Shown here piece after piece: positions 16,611 through 23,168 of a stretch of 64,000 nucleotides of DNA. Below the pieces are notes generated by a model that was not told where the DNA came from, did not search any database, and worked only from the letters and a program-made list of their open reading frames with translations. This stretch comes from Cohnella pontilimi (lineage in GTDB: Bacteria; Bacillota; Bacilli; Paenibacillales; Paenibacillaceae), in NCBI RefSeq assembly GCF_005049045.1, contig NZ_SUPK01000003.1, forward strand, positions 62,001 through 126,000, given 5' to 3'. The translations under genes and the position numbers were made by a program. Numbering within the stretch: position 1 is the stretch's first letter; the number at the start of each line of letters is the position of its first letter.

Positions 16611-17237
16611 TTAGCCGGTGTACGCTTTAATGACGCTGCCGGCAGCGCTTAACAATTCTTCGAGTCCTTTCAGGCCTTGGGCCAATTCCAAGGCATTCTC
16701 CGCCAAGGCGGCCGCGTCCTTGACGGCGTCCATTCCTTGCTCGATGGCGGCGGCCGCCCCTTCGAGCGTGCCTAGAAGCGCCGCCGCTTCTCCCATGGCT
16801 GCTGATGCCGCGGCGTCGACCGCCGAAGCGATGTCCTCCAGCGCTCCGGCGTCGAAGCCCGAAATCGGCGGCGGGGGCGGCACGTAACGAATAAGCTCCA
16901 GCTGGTACTCGTAATAGTGGACGCGGCCCGGAGGCTGGAGCACCCGGAGCGCAACGACCATCACCTGCTCGATGTTCGAGGCGACCGCCGCGCTGGCCGC
17001 GAAATCCTGCGGCTCGCCGGACTGCATGGCCATGCGCAGCTGCTCGAGCCGGCCGTCGGCTTCTTCGCCCACCGCGACGCCGGTCAAGCGAATGCGGGCG
17101 GCAGCCATCCCCATATCCTGCACGAGGTCGCCGTCTTCTCCAGGCCAGCCATGAACGACGAGCTTGCGGCTCTCGTCGATGACGATGCCGGTCACGAGAT
17201 CGAGCTCCAGATCGCCGATTACAACCGCTTCCGCCAT
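16611..17237 (-). CDS. Baseplate hub-type protein with DNA-circulation-N-like domain and helical tail
   Basis: 208 residues in two parts. Residues 1-125 carry H-G-W-P-G-E-D-G-D-L-V-Q-D-M-G followed by A-R-I-R-L-T-G-V, the pattern of the N-terminal domain of phage DNA-circulation/tail-hub proteins. A proline hinge (Y-V-P-P-P-P-P) leads to an alanine-rich helical region of about 80 residues. In other contractile tails this place is held by a LysM or gp53-like protein joining tube and baseplate; no LysM is seen here. It starts 3 bp after the disordered protein gene. Confidence 0.6.
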   Translation of the reverse strand: MAEAVVIGDLELDLVTGIVIDESRKLVVHGWPGEDGDLVQDMGMAAARIRLTGVAVGEEADGRLEQLRMAMQSGEPQDFAASAAVASNIEQVMVVALRVLQPPGRVHYYEYQLELIRYVPPPPPISGFDAGALEDIASAVDAAASAAMGEAAALLGTLEGAAAAIEQGMDAVKDAAALAENALELAQGLKGLEELLSAAGSVIKAYTG

Positions 17238-17240
17238 CGC

Positions 17241-18344
17241 TTACCGCTCCTTCAGCACCAAGCCGTGTCTTAACGCATCAGTCCGCAGGATGTCCGCGAG
17301 CAACTCGCGCAGCCGCGTCTCCTCCAGCAGGTCCGATAAGCCCGGTCCGGATCGCTCCGGCACCGCCGATCGCATTCGGCCATCGGCATCGTACGCTGCC
17401 GAGGAGGTGGACCATGCCGCTTGCCCTTCCGACAGGAAGGCCGCGTCCGGAATCGAGACGTTCAAGGCGGGCTCATGCCGGGATTCGCTCCGCGGCGACA
17501 TCGGCCGTTCGTTATCGATATCGGCCGACCGATGAAAAGGGATAGCAGGTGGGCTCGCCTGCCCGTGCCATTCCCCATCGCCCTTCGGCGTCCGCCAACT
17601 AGCCTGCGCCCCTAACGAAGGCCGCCGATCATCGTGACCGGCGAGCTCGCGTAAATACGCGGATGTCGGTCCGAACGGCGCAGCCGGTTGCGTCGTAAAG
17701 CTTTCGATCCGTCCCGGCAGTCCGGATAACCGAGGAGCGCCTTCCTCACGAGCGGGCGCCGTGAATACGCGCGGGTCCGAATGACGGCTCATCGCCGCCA
17801 ACGACTGTGCCGCAAAGGCAGCTCCCGCTCCCGGGACCGCGCTATTCGTCCAAGCGCCTTCCCTGCCGGTCGCCTGCCCATCACGCGACGAGGGAAGGTC
17901 TGCCTTAAAACCGTCCGCACCCGTCGTTTCCGCGAGCAGCGTCCCGTCCATCGCTGACCTAACCTGCTCTCGCTCGGCAACCGGGGACCGGAGGAAGCCG
18001 TATCCCGGATTCATGTCCGCGGGCAACGTCTCGCCGTGACCGCCAACCCGCCTCGCCGAACCGACGTGACCGCGGACGATGCGCTCGCTTCGCCGCGCTC
18101 TCCTTCCGGCGGTTTCAACCAGCTTCTCGACCGGCCCGTTCGAAGCCGGCGGCTCCAGTTCGACCGCAAGCTCAAGCGGCTGCGGCTCGACGTCGGGTCC
18201 GTGCTCCTCCTGGTTCCGCGTTCCGCCGCGCCCGAGCAGCCGAACCGCCTTAAGCCTTCGTTCCTCCGCACTCGGCATCGTCCATTCGAAAAACCGCCGC
18301 AGCTCCTCGCCCAAATGCGGAAATTCATTCTTCGAGGATAACAA
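17241..18344 (-). CDS. Low-complexity, probably disordered injection-operon protein (367 aa)
   Basis: It overlaps the chaperone-like gene by 20 bp and opens with an ordered segment (L-G-E-E-L-R-R-F-F-E-W-T-M-P). Residues about 30-330 are rich in Arg, Ser, Pro, Gly and Ala without repeats or hydrophobic core. The last 30 residues return to a confident helix, L-L-E-E-T-R-L-R-E-L-L-A-D-I-L-R-T-D-A-L-R-H-G. A long flexible linker between two conserved ends would suit a scaffold, tether or length ruler for tail assembly. It is the only long candidate for a tape-measure role in the operon, but it lacks the coiled-coil character of known tape measures. Confidence 0.6.
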   Translation of the reverse strand: MLSSKNEFPHLGEELRRFFEWTMPSAEERRLKAVRLLGRGGTRNQEEHGPDVEPQPLELAVELEPPASNGPVEKLVETAGRRARRSERIVRGHVGSARRVGGHGETLPADMNPGYGFLRSPVAEREQVRSAMDGTLLAETTGADGFKADLPSSRDGQATGREGAWTNSAVPGAGAAFAAQSLAAMSRHSDPRVFTAPAREEGAPRLSGLPGRIESFTTQPAAPFGPTSAYLRELAGHDDRRPSLGAQASWRTPKGDGEWHGQASPPAIPFHRSADIDNERPMSPRSESRHEPALNVSIPDAAFLSEGQAAWSTSSAAYDADGRMRSAVPERSGPGLSDLLEETRLRELLADILRTDALRHGLVLKER

Positions 18345-19179
18345 TCCGTGTCACCCCCGTATCCGACGACGATGACGGCAGGCTATTGACGCCTGTGCCT
18401 TCCGAATGAGCAGCCGCCGCGGCTTGGCGTTCCAATACCCGCAAGCCGGCCAGCAAGCTCTCGCCCATCCGGGCGTTCATCGGCTCGATCTGCTCCGGAC
18501 TCCAGCGGAAAGCGCGGCACAGCCGGATCATAGCCAAGTCAGGATGGTCGATGCCCGACCGCAGGCAAGCCGCCGCCGTATCCTCGTAATCGGGGTCGAC
18601 CCCGTTCAACCGGTCCAGCTCGCGCATGACGGTCTCTCCGAGGGGAACCGGCCATTCCGCCGGATCTGCGCCTTCTCCGCCATCTTCCCACGTGACGCAG
18701 GCGGCAATCATGAGTTTCTCGTACAGGCCGAGATCCAGCCGGACCCGGCCTTCTTGCAGCTGCAGCGATCTGCGCAGCGCGTCGTTCCGCTCCCCGAACG
18801 TCCACGGCTTGAGCAGAAGCCTCATTCCGTCCGCTCGGATCTTCGTCCCCCGGCCACACGGCTCCACAGACAGCCGAAGCGCCTCCCGCTGCCCGGCGAT
18901 CATCGCCAGCGCAGCAGCCAACAGCTTGTCGCCATCCGGGGCAGGCAGCTCTCGAAGGTCCTTGCGGGTAATCGCACTGCCCTCAGCCGCGCGCACGCAG
19001 ACCAACAAGCATTCCTCGAGCAGAAGCCGCGGATCCGCCGGTCCTTGCCGGTCCGAAGAAGCCCGATCCAACGCCGCCTGCCATTCCGTCCATCGTGGAG
19101 CCTCGACGATGAAGATTCGGCCGTCCGCTTCCACCTCGGTCCGGGAGAGAACCGGCGCATCATTTTCGAACTGCCGCAT
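18325..19179 (-). CDS. Baseplate/tail assembly chaperone-like protein with internal duplication (284 aa)
   Basis: The block D-L-R-E-L-P-A-P-D-G-D-K-L-L near residue 80 resembles phage tail or T4-type baseplate-hub assembly chaperones. The protein appears to contain two related halves: A-D-G-R-I-F-I-V-E-A-P-R-W-T-E-W-Q-A-A-L near 18 and A-D-G-M-R-L-L-L-K-P-W-T-F-G-E-R-N-D-A-L near 115, each followed by a helical L-x-x-C/A-V stretch. A C-terminal tail is Ser-rich and ends I-V-I-L-E-E. It starts 3 bp after the tube gene, the usual site of tail assembly chaperones, but no slippery frameshift site is evident. Confidence 0.6.
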   Translation of the reverse strand: MRQFENDAPVLSRTEVEADGRIFIVEAPRWTEWQAALDRASSDRQGPADPRLLLEECLLVCVRAAEGSAITRKDLRELPAPDGDKLLAAALAMIAGQREALRLSVEPCGRGTKIRADGMRLLLKPWTFGERNDALRRSLQLQEGRVRLDLGLYEKLMIAACVTWEDGGEGADPAEWPVPLGETVMRELDRLNGVDPDYEDTAAACLRSGIDHPDLAMIRLCRAFRWSPEQIEPMNARMGESLLAGLRVLERQAAAAAHSEGTGVNSLPSSSSDTGVTRIVILEE

Positions 19180-19182
19180 GAC

Positions 19183-19569
19183 TTACTGCTCCCGCGTCGA
19201 CGAGAACTGATAGATGACCTCGACGACGCCGCCGGCGGACAAGCCGAAGCTCTTGCCGTGCAGCTGGCACTCGTCCAGGGTGATCAGCTTCGTCCCTTCG
19301 CCTTCGGGCGTATCGTATTTGATCGAGGCCATGATCTGGAACGAGCCCTTCGAGACAAGGAGCTGCTCCAGCTCGTCGCTGGCGGATCGCACCCGCAAAG
19401 TGCCGTTAATCTTGGTCATGCCGTACACGATTCCGACCCGCTCGTCCGTCCCGATCGCCGAAACGTCCGAATAGGACTTCACGGTCTGGAAGGCGATCTC
19501 TTGAAGTCCTTCGAGCGCCTTGCCGTTGACGAGCACATTGCTGCGGTTAGCCGTAAGAATCGTCGCCAA
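19183..19569 (-). CDS. Tail tube protein
   Basis: 128 residues, the usual small size of a tube subunit. It is beta-rich with a central E-I-A-F-Q-T-V-K-S-Y-S-D-V-S-A-I-G-T-D-E-R-V-G-I-V-Y-G segment and a C-terminal G-L-S-A-G-G-V-V-E-V-I-Y-Q-F. It stands directly after the sheath gene (20 bp) with an AGGAGG site. The assignment relies on size, fold pattern and position as much as on sequence. Only one tube gene is present, whereas Afp/PVC-type systems have two or three. Confidence 0.8.
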   Translation of the reverse strand: MATILTANRSNVLVNGKALEGLQEIAFQTVKSYSDVSAIGTDERVGIVYGMTKINGTLRVRSASDELEQLLVSKGSFQIMASIKYDTPEGEGTKLITLDECQLHGKSFGLSAGGVVEVIYQFSSTREQ

Positions 19570-19589
19570 GTCTCACACCTCCTTGTACG

Positions 19590-21041
19590 CTAGAACGCTT
19601 GAACCTTGAGTGTGGCGTAAATGTAGTCGATGGCGCGAACGGGACGAATCGCCGTGTCGATTCGCACGATGCCGGCGGCAAAATCGTCCGGAAGAGACTC
19701 CACGGAAACGGCGAACGCCGGAAGAGGGTTTTTGCCGGTCGACTTGACGATCGCTCCCTCTTTTTCCATGCGTGTGAACGCTTCGTTGATCCGCTGCCGC
19801 AGAGCCAAGCGCTGCTCCTCGGTGTTCAGCAGCCCGATGAAGTCTTGCGCGATATTTTGCACTTGACGGACGGCACGGTCCGCTACGCGGGTGACGTTGA
19901 TCTGCTCGCTGTCGGTCGAGATTCCCTTGACGACGGCGATGCCTTTGCGCGGCAATTCGTCCACGGCGCAGACACCGGAGCTGATCAAGGCAATCAGGTT
20001 ACTGTCGGTAAAATCGAACGTCAGCTCGCTGACTCCGCCCAGCGTCTTGAACGTCGGCGACTCGAAATATCGCAGGCCGGCGATCATGCCGATCACGGAT
20101 CCCAAATAACCATTCGGCGCCACCAAGACGAACCGGTTGCTCGGCAGACGCGAGGCCATCTTCTGGGCAGTCCGGATATCCGGATCCTTTTTCGCCTCCG
20201 ACTCGTTCTCCACGAGCTGTCCGAAGCCGATCCGGTTGCGGGCGATCTTGCTCATCCGCTCGCAATGCGAGAGCACTTCGGCGTATACGGCCGTCGCCTT
20301 GTCAGCGTTCGTATAGCGATGGCTCACCGTGACCATGTCGATTTCGGCGAAAGCCTCCAGTCTCTCCAACTCTCGGATATAATCGGCCGGTTCCGGGTCG
20401 CTGCCATGCGTCAGCTTGACTTGAGCCGCTTGAGGGTTGTTGTTCGTCGGAAGCACCTTCGTCGGAAGACTCGAGAACGGCTTGAGCGCTGCACGAAGAA
20501 ATGCGCTTTCCTCGTTAATGACTTTGACGAAGTACCGGTCATGGTCATTACGGCCGGACAAGTTCCGGAACGTCTCCGCCGGCTTGTCGTCCTTGTTCTT
20601 GAAGGGGTAAAAAACCTGCACCTCAACCAGCTCGTCCGCGCCGTCTCCGACGGGCGTCGTGAAAGCCCGCACCGCGATCCGGTTGCCCCATTCGCCGCCG
20701 GCTCTTGCGCTGAACTCCACCTTGGCGGTAGCCGCCCCGGCCGTCACGCCGATTTCCGCCTTCGCCTTGACGGCCTTGTCATCCGGAATGTTCGCCACGA
20801 CGACCTGATTGAGACCCGCCGCGAACGCCTGCTGCACCTCCGGCATCGCCGCCAGGCTGCCCGCTCCGAAGCCCCTCTCCTTGTCCCTGAACTCTTGCAG
20901 GGATCCGAACGCTTGAAGGGTCTCACCCCTCCGGTCAATCTCCGTGCACCCGACGATTCCGAGCACTCCGGTGGCGCCGAGCGGCCTCGGCACCAGCTCT
21001 CGGATCACCCTGATTTCCACACCGGGAATGATCAGACTCAT
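19590..21041 (-). CDS. Contractile tail sheath protein
   Basis: 483 residues from the ATG at 21041 (M-S-L-I-I-P-G-V-E-I-R-V-I), preceded by AAAGGAGCGAGGGT; the longer frame starting with TTG is rejected. The N-terminus P-G-V-E-I, the F-G-S-L-Q-E-F segment near 48, the L-V-A-P-N-G-Y-L-G block and the C-terminal I-V-R-I-D-T-A-I-R-P-V-R-A-I-D-Y-I-Y are typical of phage/eCIS sheath proteins. It polymerises around the tube and contracts to drive it into a target. It is the first gene of the 16-gene operon and the only sheath paralogue. Confidence 0.92.
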   Translation of the reverse strand: MSLIIPGVEIRVIRELVPRPLGATGVLGIVGCTEIDRRGETLQAFGSLQEFRDKERGFGAGSLAAMPEVQQAFAAGLNQVVVANIPDDKAVKAKAEIGVTAGAATAKVEFSARAGGEWGNRIAVRAFTTPVGDGADELVEVQVFYPFKNKDDKPAETFRNLSGRNDHDRYFVKVINEESAFLRAALKPFSSLPTKVLPTNNNPQAAQVKLTHGSDPEPADYIRELERLEAFAEIDMVTVSHRYTNADKATAVYAEVLSHCERMSKIARNRIGFGQLVENESEAKKDPDIRTAQKMASRLPSNRFVLVAPNGYLGSVIGMIAGLRYFESPTFKTLGGVSELTFDFTDSNLIALISSGVCAVDELPRKGIAVVKGISTDSEQINVTRVADRAVRQVQNIAQDFIGLLNTEEQRLALRQRINEAFTRMEKEGAIVKSTGKNPLPAFAVSVESLPDDFAAGIVRIDTAIRPVRAIDYIYATLKVQAF

Positions 21042-21212
21042 ACCCTCGCTCCTTTGCTGGGAGTTGCGTTTCTCCCGGACTAGGTCGACTCTTTTGAAGT
21101 GGTTATGAATCTTGTTGCATGTTGCTACAGTATGTATCCACAAGCAATATTATGGATATGCATGGTTGATATTTCCAATATGTCTTCATGCTTAATTCGC
21201 GCGCGGGACGGG

Positions 21213-21395
21213 TTGATGTTTTTTTGCCACGAGTCTTAAGGATTCGGCTTTTTTAGACGAATTTGCGAGTCATTATGACAGCGGCAAGAGGGGAGAGAGT
21301 AGTTAGTTGGGAGCAGATTTGCCGATGGGGAGGCCGACTAAAGATCTATCACACGAAATGAGAAATAGGGAAAGCCAAAATCAAAAAACATCAAC
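21213..21395. other. Gene-free stretch upstream of the sheath gene, with a distant inverted repeat
   Basis: No gene is visible in 21144-21410, which should contain the promoter of the injection operon. TTGATGTTTTTT near 21213 and AAAAAACATCAA near 21382 are complementary arms about 170 bp apart. I see no convincing -35/-10 pair. Confidence 0.4.
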
Positions 21396-21412
21396 TTGAG
21401 ATGAGACATGAA

Positions 21413-21450
21413 AAACGGCCGTTCAGGAGCCTAATCCTGAACGGCCGTTT
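21413..21450. terminator. Strong hairpin terminator
   Basis: A perfect 16-bp inverted repeat, AAACGGCCGTTCAGGA (21413-21428) and its complement (21435-21450), with a 6-nt loop. A-run on the left and T-run on the right allow action on both strands. It lies 13 bp past the stop of the nuclease remnant. Confidence 0.85.
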
Positions 21451-21462
21451 TCGCTTTGTCTT

Positions 21463-21606
21463 TCAATCGAACTCTGCAACAATGGGAAGATGGTCGGAGG
21501 CAAGCGTTTCGACGACCTCGGTGCCAAGAAGACCAGACCGCTAGAATAAAAAATGTAATCTCCTCTAACATAAGGTCGGTCGGCCGGAAAGGTATACTCG
21601 TCATGG
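21463..21606 (-). pseudogene. C-terminal remnant of an endonuclease/exonuclease/phosphatase-family gene
   Basis: Reading leftward from about 21606, H-D-E-Y-T-F-P-A-D-R-P-Y-V-R-G-D-Y-I-F-Y-S-S-G is followed, after a shift of frame, by L-G-T-E-V-V-E-T-L-A-S-D-H-L-P-I-V-A-E-F-D and a stop at 21463. D-Y-I-F and S-D-H-L-P-I-V-A-E-F are the closing motifs of the EEP phosphodiesterase superfamily. The rest of the gene is missing; repeat DNA lies directly upstream. It retains its terminator. Confidence 0.7.
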
Positions 21607-21611
21607 CGCCC

Positions 21612-21850
21612 GGCGAAACAGCAGCGTGCTGCTATTTGCCAGTTGTTCGTCACCTGATCGACGAAACTAAGTAGCAGCGTGCTACTATGTGCCGGTTGTT
21701 CGTCACCTGGTCGACGAAATAAGTAGCAGCGTGCTACTATGTGCCGGTTGTTCGTCACCTGATCGACGAAATAAGTAGCAGCGTGCTACTATGTGCCGGT
21801 TGTTCGTCACCTGGTCGACGAAATAAGTAGCAGCGTGCTACTATGTGCCG
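21612..21850. repeat. 52-bp tandem repeat array with two hairpins per unit
   Basis: AGCAGCGTGCT recurs at 21620, 21673, 21725, 21777 and 21829 (spacing 53, 52, 52, 52). Each unit holds AGTAGCA-GCG-TGCTACT and TTCGTC-n8-GACGAA, both self-complementary. Copies differ mainly at one A/G position; the first copy is the most diverged. Confidence 0.9.
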
Positions 21851-21870
21851 CCGACCCTACCATGTACATC

Positions 21871-21974
21871 CCTAAGTCACTCACACTATCTTACAACGGC
21901 GCCCGTCCCGACCACGCTCATCTCTTAGTCAGACACACTAACTTACAGCGGCACCCGATCCGACCACGCTTCGG
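21871..21974. repeat. Second, diverged two-copy repeat with the same 52-bp period
   Basis: The segment around CACTATCTTACAACGGC (21884) recurs as CACTAACTTACAGCGGC (21936), 52 bp on, including the following CCCG-n-TCCGACCACGCT block. Its sequence differs from the 52-bp array next to it. Confidence 0.7.
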
Positions 21975-22069
21975 AGAGATCGTCAAGCTAACAAAGGTAC
22001 GGTCATAATCGTAAAAATATTAGGAGGTGTTCACTATTAGGACAGTACAGAAATACAGGAGCTAAAACG

Positions 22070-22450
22070 GTGGGTCTAATCCTGGCTGTTATTCTGTTGA
22101 TCCTTGATGTCGCTTATATCATCTTGCGAATTCAGGATTATTATTTGATCTTACTACAATCCACTGATCATACTAATCCGATCGCTTTAAATATTTTAAC
22201 TCTTTGTCTGATTGCATTATTAACAAAACGAAACTGGATATTCACTTTGCCTATATGCCTTATTCCATTTCTTTTATTCGTAATTTATTTAATACCAATA
22301 CACGAGCCGAAATTTGAATATTTGGAAGCGCCAAATAAAACGGAGACGTTAATAATAAAACATTGTAGCGCTTCTTTGGGGGAAACTTCCTACGTTTATG
22401 TATTTTATAAACAGGTGGATAACAACGGACTGATAATGAAAAAAAAGTGA
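22070..22450 (+). CDS. Small membrane protein, apparently frameshifted at a poly-A run
   Basis: GTG start with AGGAG seven bases upstream. Residues 1-75 contain two or three hydrophobic segments; a short external domain follows and the frame stops at 22450 just after eight consecutive A bases (22439-22446). In another frame the sequence continues sensibly (V-N-Q-D-L-S-F-M-V-P-A-R-E-K-I-N) to a stop at 22543-22545, so the intact protein was probably about 158 residues. It is either a decayed gene or one using transcript slippage. No family is recognised. Codon use is A+T-rich, unlike the injection operon. Confidence 0.55.
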   Translation: MGLILAVILLILDVAYIILRIQDYYLILLQSTDHTNPIALNILTLCLIALLTKRNWIFTLPICLIPFLLFVIYLIPIHEPKFEYLEAPNKTETLIIKHCSASLGETSYVYVFYKQVDNNGLIMKKK

Positions 22451-22612
22451 ATCAAGACCTCAGTTTTATGGTCCCTGCAAGAGAAAAGATCAACAACGAC
22501 AACCAAGTCTTAGATATGGATAATGCTAAATGGATAACAGAATAGAAAGTGGTTTTCCCATCAAGAGACGGAGAAAAGGAGATTGTGGTGGAATAACGGT
22601 ACTCTCGTAAAA

Positions 22613-23158
22613 TCAGGCATTTGTTATGAAACCGTTAAAGATCCAAGAATCTTCTCCCTTAACAAAATACAACTCGATTGTTGAATGGCTATCGTCCCAA
22701 TAATAAGCAAATCCAACAATGATCTCACTTTCTCCATTCATGTAAGTAGAGAAACGGTATTCCAAATTGCCTAACTCTATTGGTTTCAAAAGCTTTGGGG
22801 CGATGATCTTTCCGCCATATGGAAAGTAAACTCTGTTTTCGAACTTACTAAACGTGACATTTGGGGCTGATATGGATTTAAGGTAGTCAAAATCTTTTTG
22901 TCCCATCGCATGAATAATTTTAAAAGATAAATTTAATGTCGATGACAGATTAACAATGTACCGCTCGTTGGAATTCTGATCATCACTGATTTTTGCTTTA
23001 AGAGTATCATTCTCTGCGCGAATTCTTTGAAGCTCCATTTCCTTACTTTCTTGAGTGGTTGGTCGGGGCACATTCGATTCCATTGATTTATAACTTTGGT
23101 AGGCCGATATCATAAGTAGGATGAGGATCGGTAAAAGGAACGCTGGATTCATCTTCAT
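22613..23158 (-). CDS. Secreted/anchored protein, paralogue of the lipoprotein at 53890-54381, lipobox lost
   Basis: 181 residues. The N-terminal hydrophobic segment reads L-L-M-I-S-A-Y-Q, where its near-identical paralogue 31 kb away has L-L-M-I-S-A-C-Q; the lipid-attachment Cys is Tyr here. A coiled-coil-like E-L-Q-R-I-R-A-E-N-D-T-L-K-A follows, with an 18-residue insert absent from the paralogue, then a conserved C-terminal domain (K-F-E-N-R-V-Y-F-P-Y-G-G-K, F-N-G-F-I-T-N-A end). Function unknown. It lies 10 bp after the stalk-domain gene and is likely co-transcribed with it. Confidence 0.75.
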   Translation of the reverse strand: MKMNPAFLLPILILLMISAYQSYKSMESNVPRPTTQESKEMELQRIRAENDTLKAKISDDQNSNERYIVNLSSTLNLSFKIIHAMGQKDFDYLKSISAPNVTFSKFENRVYFPYGGKIIAPKLLKPIELGNLEYRFSTYMNGESEIIVGFAYYWDDSHSTIELYFVKGEDSWIFNGFITNA

Positions 23159-23168
23159 TGTGTTCCAC

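Noticed and set aside
5171-21041. Complete prophage
   Set aside because: No integrase, terminase, portal, capsid, holin or endolysin gene is present in or beside the operon.
5171-21041. Type VI secretion system
   Set aside because: There is no membrane complex (TssJLM), no ClpV/TssH ATPase and no VgrG fusion, and the organism looks Gram-positive.
21612-21850. CRISPR array
   Set aside because: Units are contiguous 52-bp tandem repeats with no unique spacers, and no cas genes are near.
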